Assembly: GCF_040289485.1 (NCBI RefSeq) | Contig: NZ_PSLG01000002.1 | Location: 1-64,000 of the forward strand | DNA: 64,000 bases | Source: Thermoflexus sp040289485 | GTDB lineage: Bacteria > Chloroflexota > Anaerolineae > Thermoflexales > Thermoflexaceae | Reading direction: 5' to 3' | In this document: piece after piece, positions 25,849 to 35,638 of the stretch | Layout: the number at the start of each line of letters is the position of its first letter | Numbering within the stretch: position 1 is the first letter of the stretch | Program-made: the position numbers and the translations under genes | The notes under the pieces: generated by a model | Seen by the model: the letters and a program-made list of their open reading frames with translations, nothing else | Database searches by the model: none | Told to the model about the DNA's origin: nothing

Positions 25849-27020
25849 TGGGATGGTTCCCCCTGCCGCCGGATAAGGGGGTTCGAATCCGCCTGGCCCA
25901 GATTCTGGACACGTTGGCCGCTCATCACCGGCTGACCCTTATAGTGCTGGCGGATCCGGAGGCGGAGGTGGAGCGCTACCGGAGTGACCTGGCTGCCCGG
26001 TGCGAGGCCCTTTATGTCTTCCCGCGTCGGGAGTTCCTTCCGACCCGCTGGCGGGCGCTCTGGGGGTTCCTCTCGCCGACCCCGCGCTGGCTGGTGGACA
26101 CCATGCTCCCGGAGGTCCAACGGCTGGTGCGCCGGCTGGCCCGAGAGCAAGCCTTCGATCTGATCCTGGCCTCTCAGCTCCCTTCCGCCCTTTACGTGCG
26201 CTCCCTGACCGGGGCGCCCAAGATCCTGGATGAGGTGGAAAGCGGCCTATTCGTGGACCAGGTCCGCCGCGCCTCGAACCCGGCGGCCCGGCTGCGGCGG
26301 TGGTTGACGTGGTGGAAATACGCCCGCTTCATGCGCCGCCTGCTGACGGACTTCGCCGCGTGCACGGTGGTCTCGGAGCCCGAGGCCCGCCTGGTGCAGC
26401 GGATTGCACCGGAGGCGCGGGTGGCTGTGATCCCCAATGGGATCGACCTGGGGCGCTATGCAGGAACTTGGCCGGAGCCGGAGCTGGACACGCTGATCTT
26501 CACTGGGTCGCCGACTTATTGGGTGAACCGCGACGCCCTGGAATGGTTCGCGGCGGCGATCTGGCCGGAGATCCGACGGCGGCGCCCGAGGGCCCGCTTC
26601 TGGGCCACCGGGCGGCTGCCGGCGGAGACCGCGCTGCCCCAGCCGCCGGGGTGGATCTACACCGGGTATGTGGATGACGTGCGGCCTTGGGTGGCCCGAT
26701 CCTGGGCGCTGGTGGCGCCGTTGCGGTTCGGCGGGGGGACGCGGCTGAAGATCCTGGAGGCGATGGCCCTGGGGACGCCCGTGATCGCCACCCCCAAGGG
26801 GGCCGAGGGGTTGACCTTCCGGCATCTGGGAGGGCTGGTGGAGGCGGAGGCCCCTGGGGCCTTCGCGGATGCGGTGGTGCGTCTGCTGTCGGATCCGGAG
26901 GAACGGCGCCGGCGGAGCCGCCTCGCCCGGGCGGCCGTGCAGGACTACGACTGGGTACGGATCCAGGAGCAGTATCTCGCCCTGATCGATCAGGTGCTCC
27001 ATGGGCATCGGGTCGCTTAG
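25827..27020 (+). CDS. glycosyltransferase family 4
   Basis: A 397-residue GT-B enzyme. The N-terminus ILWVMGWFPLPPDKGVRIRL with the PPDKG loop matches the group containing the PssN/'sugar transferase, PEP-CTERM/EpsH1-associated' GT4 enzymes. The C-terminal half has VAVIPNGIDLGRY, FTGSPTYWVNRDALEWF, WIYTGYVDDVRPWVARSW and APLRFGGGTRLKILEAMALG + TPVIATPKGAEGL. The start ATG lies inside the end of the GT2 gene (22-base overlap) and is preceded by GGAAGGGAGG. The stop overlaps the ligase start. Confidence 0.88.
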   Translation: MARILWVMGWFPLPPDKGVRIRLAQILDTLAAHHRLTLIVLADPEAEVERYRSDLAARCEALYVFPRREFLPTRWRALWGFLSPTPRWLVDTMLPEVQRLVRRLAREQAFDLILASQLPSALYVRSLTGAPKILDEVESGLFVDQVRRASNPAARLRRWLTWWKYARFMRRLLTDFAACTVVSEPEARLVQRIAPEARVAVIPNGIDLGRYAGTWPEPELDTLIFTGSPTYWVNRDALEWFAAAIWPEIRRRRPRARFWATGRLPAETALPQPPGWIYTGYVDDVRPWVARSWALVAPLRFGGGTRLKILEAMALGTPVIATPKGAEGLTFRHLGGLVEAEAPGAFADAVVRLLSDPEERRRRSRLARAAVQDYDWVRIQEQYLALIDQVLHGHRVA

Positions 27021-28479
27021 ACGCTTCCCGGTTCGGATCCCCGCGATCCCGCCGACGGCCTGGGTGGTAGGGGGGACCGCGCTCTTGGCCCCTTGGGTGG
27101 GGATCCTGGCGCTGACCGCGCGGGGGCGGTGGGTGGCGCTGGGGCTGCTGGGCCTCCTCGCCTTCCCCGCGTTGCTCTCCCTCAGCCGTTATGCGGTGGA
27201 AGGAATCCTGTTCGCTTCGCTTTTCGTTCCGCTTACCCTGTCCACCGGCTCCCAGAGCCCCCTGGTCTCCAGCCTGCTGTTGACGGCCCCTTTCGGGGGG
27301 CTTTGGCTGCTTCGGCTGGCCTTCGGGCGGGAGACCGTAGGCGCCACGCACGGTACCCCTACTTGGCCCCGGACGGCGGCCACGGTGCCGTTGCTGGGCT
27401 TTATGGCTGTTTCGGTGCTCTCTTTCTTCTGGGGCGAGATCTGGCGGGATCCGCGGATCCCTCCCTGGTTCCTGTTCCGGGCGCGGCTGGGCGGGCTGGG
27501 GGTAATGCTGCTTTCGCCGCTGGCCTTCTGGCTGGCCGCCGCCCATCTGCACCATCCCCGACAGGTGGACCGCCTGGTGGGCATGTTCTTCCTAGCTGGC
27601 AGCCTAGGGGCCGTCGAGATCCTGGCGGGGCGGCCGCTGTTTCCCTTCCTGAACACCCGGGGCTTGTTCTCGCTGTGGCTGGTGAGTTTCGGGACAGCCT
27701 TCCTGCTCTTCCGGCCGATGTCTGTTTGGCTTCGGGCTGGTCTGCTGGGGACACTGGGGATCTGGGGCTGGCGGGTGCTCATCCCTGGGATCTCGTGGAT
27801 CAGTGGGTGGCTGCCGCCGCTGGCCGCCCTCCTGGTGGTGGCATGGCTCCGCTCCCGGCGGCTCTTCTTCCTGTTCCTCCTGCTGCTGTTGATCGCGGGC
27901 GCGCTCTACTGGGGACCTCTCCAATACTGGGTGTTCGAATACAACTACGCCGAGAGCGGCGTCACGCGCTTCGAAGCATGGCGCCTGAACTGGCAGGTGA
28001 CGCGGGACCACCTGTTGTTCGGCACTGGCCCAGCGGGATACGCGGCGTATTACATGACCTACTATCCGGACCGGGCGATGGCGACCCATAACAACTACCT
28101 GGATGTGCTCTCTCAGACCGGCGTGGTCGGCCTGGTCTTCTTTCTGTGGTTCCTGGTCGTCCTGGGCCGAGAGATCTACCGGATCTGGAGGTGGGCGCGC
28201 GTCGCGGACCATCAGGGACGCTCCCTGGCCGCTGGGCTGATCGGAGGGTTCACCGGGGTGCTGCTGGCGATGGGGCTGGGGGATTGGTTCCTGCCGTTCC
28301 CCTACACCCAAACCATCGCCGGCTATCAATACACCGTCTGGGGATGGATCTTCGCGGGGGCCGCCCTGGCCATGGGGCGCTATTACCGTTCTCTCCGGCG
28401 GCATTCCCTCTACGCCTCGCGGGTTCGGAGCCGACGACAGCATGAACCCGACGCTATCGGTCATCCTGGTGACCTATAA
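27001..28479 (+). CDS. O-antigen ligase / Wzy-like membrane protein
   Basis: A 492-residue polytopic protein with about 12 predicted helices. A large loop near residues 310-360 contains RFEAWRLNWQVTRDHLLFGTG + PAGYAAYY and THNNYLDVLSQTGVVGLVFF, the conserved (R)...GxGxG...HN.yL motif of the WaaL/Wzy O-antigen ligase superfamily. It either polymerises glycan repeats or ligates them to an acceptor outside the membrane. The two cannot be separated here, and no other polymerase gene is in the locus. It overlaps the GT4 gene by 20 bases and the next gene by 38. Confidence 0.85.
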   Translation: MGIGSLRRFPVRIPAIPPTAWVVGGTALLAPWVGILALTARGRWVALGLLGLLAFPALLSLSRYAVEGILFASLFVPLTLSTGSQSPLVSSLLLTAPFGGLWLLRLAFGRETVGATHGTPTWPRTAATVPLLGFMAVSVLSFFWGEIWRDPRIPPWFLFRARLGGLGVMLLSPLAFWLAAAHLHHPRQVDRLVGMFFLAGSLGAVEILAGRPLFPFLNTRGLFSLWLVSFGTAFLLFRPMSVWLRAGLLGTLGIWGWRVLIPGISWISGWLPPLAALLVVAWLRSRRLFFLFLLLLLIAGALYWGPLQYWVFEYNYAESGVTRFEAWRLNWQVTRDHLLFGTGPAGYAAYYMTYYPDRAMATHNNYLDVLSQTGVVGLVFFLWFLVVLGREIYRIWRWARVADHQGRSLAAGLIGGFTGVLLAMGLGDWFLPFPYTQTIAGYQYTVWGWIFAGAALAMGRYYRSLRRHSLYASRVRSRRQHEPDAIGHPGDL

Positions 28480-31400
28480 CACGCGGGAGCTGTTGGCCCG
28501 CTGTCTGGAGGCCCTCCCGGCCGCCCTGGCCGGGGTCTCCTATGAGGTCTGGGTGGTGGACAACGGCTCCGCCGACGACACGGTCCGGTGGCTGCAGGCG
28601 CAGCACCCTGAGGTCCAGGTGCTGGGGAACGCCACCAACCGGGGGTTCGCGGCGGCGTGCAACCAGGCTATGGCCCGGGCCCGTGGGCGCTACTTGCTCT
28701 TGCTCAACACCGATACGATCCCGCTCCCCGACGCCCTGACGGCCCTGGTGCGCTATCTAGAGGCCCATCCGGAGGTCGGGATCGCCGGCGGGGCGCTGTT
28801 GAACCCGGACGGCAGCCCGCAGGGGTGCGCAGCCGACTTCCCGACTCTCTGGACGGAGTTGTTGCTGCTGACGGGACCGATCGGCCATCGGGTGCTGGGC
28901 CCCGCCTTCCCGTTCCATCCCCCTGCCGCGGCGGCCCGTCAGGTGGATTGGGTCTCCGGAGCCTGCCTGATGGTCCGGCGGGAGGTCGTCGAGGCCATCG
29001 GAGGGCTGGACGAAGGCTACTTCATGTATTCCGAAGAGGTGGACTGGTGCTGGCGGGCCCGACAAGCCGGCTGGGCGGTGGCCGTGGTCCCAGAGGCCCC
29101 GGTGATCCATCTGGGCAGCGCCACGGCCCGGCGTATGGAGGGCGCCCGACGGCGGTGGCTTTACCAGAGCAAGACCCGCTTCCTCTCACGGGCTTACGGC
29201 CCGCTGGCGGGAGAGATCTACCGCCTCGCCGTCTGGCTGACCACTCTGCTGAAGTGGATCGCCGCCCTCCTCCTCCGGCGGCCCGCCGCCCCCGCCTATC
29301 GCCAGGTCCTTTTCTCCGAGGGCTTCGCTCGCTGGGCCGCTACTTTCTTCACGCCCACGGGGTGCTGGCTCTTCCTGCTGGTGCTTTTGAGCACAGTGTG
29401 GATCTTCCCAAGGTGGGCGGACTGGAACCAGAACTCCCGCCTGGATCTCGTGCTGGCCCTGGTGGAGCAGGGGACCTTCCGCATCGATGCCTATGTGGAG
29501 AACACGGGGGATTATGCATGGGTGGGCGGCCATTTTTACAGCGACAAGGCGCCAGGGCTGGCCTTCGCCGCCGTCCCGCTGTATGCCGGGCTGCGCCTCC
29601 TGATCGCTCCCTTGGCTGACCCCCTCGCCGGCTTTCTGGAGCGCTTGTCGGCTTTCCGAGCCACCCTCGACCCGGAGGGGACGGGGGTCGCGCCGTGGAA
29701 GGTCCGTTTCGCCATCGCCCAGGTGGTGTTGAGCGCGCTGGTGGTGGCCGTTCCCTCCGCGACCATCGGGGTGTGGCTCCATGGGCTGCTGCGGGCGCGG
29801 TTCGGCGATCACCCGATGACCTGGGGGCTTCCGCTGGCGTATGCGCTGGCTACGCCGGCCTTCGCCTATGCCAACAGTTTCGTTGCCCATCAGTTCGTGG
29901 CCGCCCTGTTGATGGCAGCCTTCGCCCTAGCATGGGGTATGCATCGGGGATGGCTGGGGGAGCGATGGGCCCTGCTCGTCGGGTTCTTGCTGGGATACAC
30001 GGTGATCTCCGAGTATCCGACGGCGTTGATCGCCGCCGGCCTCGGGGTGTATACGCTGGGAGCTCGGCCCCTGCGGGCCCTCTGGCTGCTGCTAGCGGGG
30101 GCCTTTCCTCCAATGCTGTTGGCCGGGCTTCACAACGCTGTGATCTTCGGATCCCCGTTCCAGGTGGGCTACGCCTACTCGGCCCTCTGGCAGGGGGTCC
30201 ATCGTCAGGGTTTCTTCAGCCTGCGCGGCCCCTCCTGGGAAGCCCTGTGGGGTATCACCTTCAGCCCCTACCGGGGCCTCTTCTTCCGCGCGCCGTTTCT
30301 GCTGCTGGGGTTCGTAGGGCTCTGGCAGATGCTGTGGCATCCGGCTTGGCGGAAAGAGGGTGGGATGGTCGGGTGGTCCGTGGGGAGTTTCTTGGCCTTC
30401 AACGCCTCATCGGTGATGTGGGATGGGGGATTCGCGGTGGGTCCACGTTACCTCCTGCCGATGGTGCCTTTCTTGGCCCTGGCGGCGGGTTTCGCCTTCC
30501 CCACTTTGGGCCGCTATCGCGCCGGCCGTGGGGTGCTCTTCCTCCTGTTGCTGTGGAGCCTGGCGATGACCATCTTAGAAAGCCTGGCCGGCCAGCAGTT
30601 CCCACAATACCAGCGCTTCCCGCTGGTGGAGTATGTCTGGCCCCAGTGGCGTGCGGGAAACGTCGCCCGGAACGTGGGCCTGTTGCTCGGCCTGCACGGG
30701 CCGCTCGGCCTGCTCCCGTTGTTCGGGCTGTGGGGCGGGGGGCTCTGGCGGCTGGCCGCACGATCCGCTCTGCGGCGGGAGGCCCTGCCGGAAGCGATGG
30801 GGGGGGAGCCGATGAGCCCGGCCCAGGGTTTTTCAAGGAAGGCGCTCCGGTGGGGACGCGAGCAGGTCTGGCGATGGGCGGGATGGCCCGCAGCCCTCTG
30901 GGTCCTCCTGGCCGTGCTGAGCCGTTGGCCGCTGCGGGGGCGCTGGCTCTACCACTGGGACTCGGTGAACTTCGCTCTGGCGCTGGATCATTTCGATGTG
31001 GCGAGGGGCCAGCCCCACATCCCCGGGTATCCGCTCTATGTAGGCATGGGACGGATCAGCCGCTGGATCTTCGGAGAGGCTCAGACGGCCCTGGTGGCCC
31101 TCAGCGTTCTTGGGACCGCCCTGGGGGCGATCCTGATCGACCGTCTGGGCCGGGAATGGGGCGGGCCCCGGGTGGGCCGATGGGCGGCCCTCTTCTGGCT
31201 GAGCAGCCCCCTGGTTTGGTTCTACGGGGACGTGGCGCTCCCCCACGCGCTGGACGCGGGGCTCATCCTGCTGGTGGTGTGGCTGGCGTGGCGGTGCACC
31301 CAGGGGGAGCGGCTGCACCGGCCGCTGGCGCTGGCCCTGGCCTTCGCCGCTGGGCTGCGGCCCCAGAACCTGGGTTTTCTGGGCCCGGTCTTTCTGTGGG

Positions 31401-32356
31401 GGCTTTCCGGCCAGCCGTGGCGGCGCCGGGGGGAGAGCCTCCTGTGGCTGGCCGCCTTCACTTTGGCGTGGCTGATCCCCCTGCTGGCGCTCAGCGGGGG
31501 TCTCCAGGCTTATCTGGCCATCTCCCGGGCTTACAACGCGCATTTCTGGTCGGCGACGCTGGTCTTCGGGCCGGCTGGCTTGGCCGCATTGCAGCGCAAC
31601 GGCACCAAACTGATCGCCTATACCGCCTATGGGCTGGCGGGGGCCGGTCTGGCCCTCCTGGCCCTTCGGCAGGCGCTTCCGGCGATCCGGCTGCCCTCGC
31701 CTGCCTTCCGCAGGATTGGCATCGGCGTCCTCCTTTGGGTCACGCCCAGCCTCGCCTTCTATACCTTGATCCACATGGGACAGCAGGGCCTGGTCTTGGT
31801 CTTCCTGCCGGCGCTCCTCCTGGGGGCGGCGGCCGCGGTGGAGCGAGGAGGACGATGGGGGCGGTCCTTGGGGATGATCGGAGTGCTGATGAACCTGCTC
31901 CTGTTCCTAGCGGCCCCGGAGCGCCCGCTGGGCCCGAACGGGATCCGTCTGCTGAACCGGGAGGCCCTGCGCCGTCATGACGCCACGCTGGAGGCCCGGT
32001 TCGCCCTTCTGCGGGAACAGTTCCCCCCCGAGCGGACGTTGGTGATCGCCTCCCAGTGGCGGTTTTTCGATGCCTACGCGCCGGCCTATCGCGTCCTGCC
32101 TTTCGGGCTGGACGATCCCGCCGAGCGTCCTTCGGAGACCTGGGTCTTTTTCCGAACGGAGGCCATGGGGACGGGCGCGGTGGTTCTGTTCGAGCCGGAA
32201 CTGGTGCGCTGGGTGCGGTCGGGATCCCGGCCCTGGGAATGGTTCGAGGGAGCAGGCACCCGCCTGCCCGGATGGCGCTGGCCTCCTGGAACGGAGTGGG
32301 TGTATGGCCCCCAGGGCTTCGGCCTGTTCGAAGGCGTCGGGGCCTCTGCGCCATAA
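28442..32356 (+). CDS. fusion: GT2 + two GT-C-like membrane domains
   Basis: A 1304-residue protein. Residues 1-290 are a complete GT2 domain (SVILVTYNTRELLARCLEAL, VWVVDNGSADDTV, LLLNTDTIPLPD, YFMYSEEVDWCWRARQAGW). Residues about 300-760 form a polytopic domain whose first loop reads DWNQNSRLDLVLALVEQGTF and SDKAPGLAF, similar to PMT-like proteins. Residues about 800-1304 form a second polytopic domain with YHWDSVNFALALDHFDVARG and HIPGYPLYVGMGR, like DUF2723/GT-C enzymes. An ATG at 30812 (residue 791) with a G-rich upstream stretch marks the junction and may be a relic start. No stop separates the parts. The GT2 and membrane domains may act on successive steps of one chain. Confidence 0.8.
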   Translation: MNPTLSVILVTYNTRELLARCLEALPAALAGVSYEVWVVDNGSADDTVRWLQAQHPEVQVLGNATNRGFAAACNQAMARARGRYLLLLNTDTIPLPDALTALVRYLEAHPEVGIAGGALLNPDGSPQGCAADFPTLWTELLLLTGPIGHRVLGPAFPFHPPAAAARQVDWVSGACLMVRREVVEAIGGLDEGYFMYSEEVDWCWRARQAGWAVAVVPEAPVIHLGSATARRMEGARRRWLYQSKTRFLSRAYGPLAGEIYRLAVWLTTLLKWIAALLLRRPAAPAYRQVLFSEGFARWAATFFTPTGCWLFLLVLLSTVWIFPRWADWNQNSRLDLVLALVEQGTFRIDAYVENTGDYAWVGGHFYSDKAPGLAFAAVPLYAGLRLLIAPLADPLAGFLERLSAFRATLDPEGTGVAPWKVRFAIAQVVLSALVVAVPSATIGVWLHGLLRARFGDHPMTWGLPLAYALATPAFAYANSFVAHQFVAALLMAAFALAWGMHRGWLGERWALLVGFLLGYTVISEYPTALIAAGLGVYTLGARPLRALWLLLAGAFPPMLLAGLHNAVIFGSPFQVGYAYSALWQGVHRQGFFSLRGPSWEALWGITFSPYRGLFFRAPFLLLGFVGLWQMLWHPAWRKEGGMVGWSVGSFLAFNASSVMWDGGFAVGPRYLLPMVPFLALAAGFAFPTLGRYRAGRGVLFLLLLWSLAMTILESLAGQQFPQYQRFPLVEYVWPQWRAGNVARNVGLLLGLHGPLGLLPLFGLWGGGLWRLAARSALRREALPEAMGGEPMSPAQGFSRKALRWGREQVWRWAGWPAALWVLLAVLSRWPLRGRWLYHWDSVNFALALDHFDVARGQPHIPGYPLYVGMGRISRWIFGEAQTALVALSVLGTALGAILIDRLGREWGGPRVGRWAALFWLSSPLVWFYGDVALPHALDAGLILLVVWLAWRCTQGERLHRPLALALAFAAGLRPQNLGFLGPVFLWGLSGQPWRRRGESLLWLAAFTLAWLIPLLALSGGLQAYLAISRAYNAHFWSATLVFGPAGLAALQRNGTKLIAYTAYGLAGAGLALLALRQALPAIRLPSPAFRRIGIGVLLWVTPSLAFYTLIHMGQQGLVLVFLPALLLGAAAAVERGGRWGRSLGMIGVLMNLLLFLAAPERPLGPNGIRLLNREALRRHDATLEARFALLREQFPPERTLVIASQWRFFDAYAPAYRVLPFGLDDPAERPSETWVFFRTEAMGTGAVVLFEPELVRWVRSGSRPWEWFEGAGTRLPGWRWPPGTEWVYGPQGFGLFEGVGASAP

Positions 32357-32477
32357 GAGGGGGCAACACCGTTGTGCCCTGCGGGGCTTCGACCGGCCCC
32401 ATCCGTTCTCCCACGATACGGGCGGCCGCGTCCCCCAGCAGGCGGCTTTCCAATCATCTTCCTAGGAGGCATCGCCG

Positions 32478-34142
32478 ATGCGGCGTTTGGGAGAGGACTG
32501 GCGAAGACCCAATGCTCCCCTCGGGTGGGGGGAGATCCTCCTTTGGGCCATGGGGATCGGGCTGGTCGCCAGCGTGCCCTACGCTGTCGGCTACCTGCTG
32601 GTCGGGCCGGAGCGGCGCTTTATGGGCTTCGCCTTTAACGTCAGTGACCATGTCCAGTATTTCGCCTGGTGGCGGGCGTTCCAGGAACGGCTGCTCGCGC
32701 CCAACCTGCTCACCCCCGAACCGACGCCGGGCTCGTATTTCAACCTGCTCTGGTGGCTCCTGGCCCAGATCTCCCGATGGGCCGGGCTGGGGTATGCGGC
32801 GACCTATCAGATCCTACGGGCCGGGGCGATCCTGATGGCCGTTGGGACGCTGGGGGCGCTCTACCGCCGGATCGCCCACTCGTCTGGGGAAGCCCGGGCG
32901 ATGCTGGCCATGGTCCTGGTGGGAGGCGGGTTCGCCTGGTTGCACCCGTTGATCAAGCGCCTGCAGGCCTTCTGGCCGATCCCCTCCCCCATGGCGCCCT
33001 ATGTCCCCGCCATCGCCGAGCCTAACACCTTCTTTTCGGCCATCGCCTACCCCCATTTCCTGGTCGCCCTGGCGTCCATCGTTGCCATCTTGGCCTTGAC
33101 GGCCCGGGGGATGTTCCGGGGGGATCTGCGCTTCAGCCTGGGGGCCGGCCTGTTGGCTTTCACCTTGAGCCTGCACCACACTTACGATCTCCTCATCCTC
33201 GGCGCGGTGCTGGGGGGGCTGGTCCTCTGGCGGACAACGGTCGATCGGCGGCCGGCGTGGGGTTGGATGGCCCACGCCGCCCTGGCCCTGGGGCCTGCCC
33301 TCCCCGGGGCCCTTTATATGACGTGGCTCACCCAGCAGGATCCCACGTGGCGGGAGGTGCTCGCTCAGTTCGTGAACGCTGGGGTGTTCACCCCGCCTCC
33401 CGGGGCCCTGCTGCTGCTGCTGGGCCTTCCCTTCGGGCTGGCGCTGGTCGGCTTGGGAGATCCTCGGCGCTGGAGGAGCTGGACTCCGGTGGAGGCATGG
33501 ATGGGGGTCTGGTTCCTGGCCCATGGGCCGCTGGCGTATCTGCCGGTCAGTTTCCAGATCCATCTGCTCAACGGCTGGCAGGTCCCCATGGCCTTCTGGG
33601 CCGTGCGGGGCGCTCAGCGCCTGTCCGGGTGGATCCCTCGGCTCTCCCCGGGGGCAGCGATGCAGTGGGCGCTGGCGCTGTCCCTGCCAGCCAACCTCTA
33701 CTTGTGGGGCTGGCGCATCCTGGATCTGAGCCGGGGGCAGCCGCCCTACGCCTTGCACCGGGATGAGGTGGCGGTGCTGGATGCGCTGGCGGCCCGAGGG
33801 TGCGACGGCGGCGTGGTGCTAGCCCCCGAATCCGTGGGCGCCTTCGTCCCGATGTGGACGGGCTGTCGTGCGTTTCTGGCCCACTGGACGGGGACGCTGC
33901 GCTTCTTCGAGCGCCGAGAGCAGGTCCAGGCCTTCTTCAGCGGCGCGATGGGGGAGCCCGAGCGCCGGGCCCTGGTCCGGGCGCATGGGATCACCTACGT
34001 GGTGGTGGGCGCTGGGGGAGGGACCGATGGGGTGGCATGGGACGCCATCCCGTGGCTAGTCCCGATCTTCCGACGTCCGGGGGCGGCCGTGCTGGCCGTG
34101 CGCTGGGAAGGGATAGGGGGCATGGAGGGAGGGTCGCGATGA
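32478..34142 (+). CDS. polytopic membrane protein, GT-C-like, with C-terminal soluble domain
   Basis: A 554-residue protein with about 10-11 hydrophobic segments in residues 20-420 and a soluble tail (about 430-554). The early loop FNVSDHVQYFAWWRAFQERL has a GT-C-like acidic loop, and LHHTYDLLI follows in a later helix. I do not recognise a specific family. Its place between two GT39-like genes and the size suggest a polyprenyl-phosphate-sugar-dependent glycosyltransferase or a related membrane enzyme. AGGAGG at 32464-32469 sets the start. The 121 bases before it hold no gene. The stop overlaps the next start (ATGA). Confidence 0.65.
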   Translation: MRRLGEDWRRPNAPLGWGEILLWAMGIGLVASVPYAVGYLLVGPERRFMGFAFNVSDHVQYFAWWRAFQERLLAPNLLTPEPTPGSYFNLLWWLLAQISRWAGLGYAATYQILRAGAILMAVGTLGALYRRIAHSSGEARAMLAMVLVGGGFAWLHPLIKRLQAFWPIPSPMAPYVPAIAEPNTFFSAIAYPHFLVALASIVAILALTARGMFRGDLRFSLGAGLLAFTLSLHHTYDLLILGAVLGGLVLWRTTVDRRPAWGWMAHAALALGPALPGALYMTWLTQQDPTWREVLAQFVNAGVFTPPPGALLLLLGLPFGLALVGLGDPRRWRSWTPVEAWMGVWFLAHGPLAYLPVSFQIHLLNGWQVPMAFWAVRGAQRLSGWIPRLSPGAAMQWALALSLPANLYLWGWRILDLSRGQPPYALHRDEVAVLDALAARGCDGGVVLAPESVGAFVPMWTGCRAFLAHWTGTLRFFERREQVQAFFSGAMGEPERRALVRAHGITYVVVGAGGGTDGVAWDAIPWLVPIFRRPGAAVLAVRWEGIGGMEGGSR

Positions 34143-35638
34143 AGCGCCTGGGATCCTGGGGGGCGATCGTAGCGGGGCTGTTGGGGCTGAGCGCCTTGGC
34201 CCTTTACCGGCTAACCATCTACCCCCCGACCTGGTTCGACGAGGGCTCGCACCTGCACGTGCCCAAGGCCCTGGTTCGTTGGGGGGTTTACGCTGATTAC
34301 AGCAGCGAAGGCTTCCGGTTCCACGGGCCGATCCTGGGGGTGGGGCCCACCGTGTTGCTGCCCATCGCCGGGGCCTTTCGGATCTTCGGGGTGGGGCTGT
34401 GGTCCGCCCGCTGGGTGATGGCGATGTTTCTGCTGGTGACGGTCTGTCTGTTCGCAGCGGTGGCCCGTCGGTGGGTCCCAGGGATCGGGGCGATCTTCGC
34501 GGTCCTCTGGTTTGTGTTCGCCCGCAGTGCTGACACCCTGACCTATGGCCGGCAGGTCCTGGGGGAAGTGCCGGGGATGGCCTTCCTCCTGATAGGGATG
34601 CTGGGATGGGAAGGGATGTGGCGGAATCGGCCTTGGGGGGCTGGGCTGGCCGGCCTCGGCTTCGGGCTGGCCGGGATCACCAAGGGGCCCTGGTGGATGT
34701 TCCTGATCCCGGCGCTGGTCGGGCTGTCCGTGGCCGGCCGGTTCTATTACCGGCAGCCGGGCTGGGCCGGGAATCTGAAGGCAGCAGGGATCGCCCTTGC
34801 GCTGGGGCTGGCCTGGCAAGGGATGCTGTGGGGGCTGCTGAACCCGAACCCGCTGCGGGACCTGCAAGAATTGCGGCAGATCGCGGGGGGGAGCGTGGCG
34901 GTTTTCCCCTCCCCCCGGATGGGGGCGACGGCGCGGAACTTATTGACGGTCTTCGATGGTGCCTTCCTGCCCCTTTTCCTCTACGGGGCGTGGCGGGCGC
35001 TGGAGCGGTCCCCTCAGGGGTATCGCTGGGGGCTGGTGATGGCCATCGTCGCCCTGAACCTCGGCTGGCTGGTGACGGCCTCCAACGGCTGGCTGCGTTA
35101 CGCCTACCCGGCCCTCGCTCTGCTCAGCCTGAACGCTGGAGATCTGCTGGCTGTCCTGCGGGCTCGGGAGGCTCAGGCCCTGCAGGCAGCCATGGGGCTG
35201 TGGCTGGCGATCCTCCTGCTGGGCTCGGCGGGCATCCAGGTGGTCCGGGTGCTCCGGCATGGAGACGACGCCGCCTTTCAGATGGCTCGTTACCTGCAGG
35301 CCCACGTCCCGGAGGACGCGCTGATCGAGACCTGGGAGCCAGAGATGGGGGTGTTGACCGACCATCGGTATCACTATCCGCCGCAAGCCTTCCTGGACGT
35401 GGCCTCTCGGTTCGTATGGTTCGGAGGTCCCCCGCCGGCGCGCTTCTACCATTGGGATGAGGCCCGGCCCGATTATGTGTTGGTCGGCGCTTTCGGTCGC
35501 TGGGTGGAACTCTACCGCGAGGTGGAGGAGAGATGCCCTGAGCTGACGGCGGCCTTCGGGCCCTACCGCCTGTATCGGATCGCGACATGTGCCCCACAGG
35601 CCGAGGAGAGTGAGAGGGAAGGAGGCGAGAGGCCATGA
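34139..35638 (+). CDS. GT39/ArnT-like membrane glycosyltransferase
   Basis: A 499-residue polytopic protein. The first extracytoplasmic loop has PPTWFDEGSHLHVPKALVRWG, with the Asp-Glu pair of PMT-like GT-C enzymes. Further parts are TYGRQVLGEVPGMAFLL and GITKGPWWMFLIPALVGL (the Lys-Gly motif typical of ArnT/PMT-like 'TKGP'). The C-terminal about 90 residues are soluble. It would use a polyprenyl-phosphate-linked sugar on the outer face. It overlaps both neighbours by four bases. Confidence 0.82.
   Translation: MKRLGSWGAIVAGLLGLSALALYRLTIYPPTWFDEGSHLHVPKALVRWGVYADYSSEGFRFHGPILGVGPTVLLPIAGAFRIFGVGLWSARWVMAMFLLVTVCLFAAVARRWVPGIGAIFAVLWFVFARSADTLTYGRQVLGEVPGMAFLLIGMLGWEGMWRNRPWGAGLAGLGFGLAGITKGPWWMFLIPALVGLSVAGRFYYRQPGWAGNLKAAGIALALGLAWQGMLWGLLNPNPLRDLQELRQIAGGSVAVFPSPRMGATARNLLTVFDGAFLPLFLYGAWRALERSPQGYRWGLVMAIVALNLGWLVTASNGWLRYAYPALALLSLNAGDLLAVLRAREAQALQAAMGLWLAILLLGSAGIQVVRVLRHGDDAAFQMARYLQAHVPEDALIETWEPEMGVLTDHRYHYPPQAFLDVASRFVWFGGPPPARFYHWDEARPDYVLVGAFGRWVELYREVEERCPELTAAFGPYRLYRIATCAPQAEESEREGGERP

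Noticed and set aside
24837..27020. A 727-residue frame upstream of the GT4 start at 25827
   Set aside because: The first 330 codons are an out-of-frame reading of the GT2 gene; GT4 homology and the ribosome binding site fit 25827.
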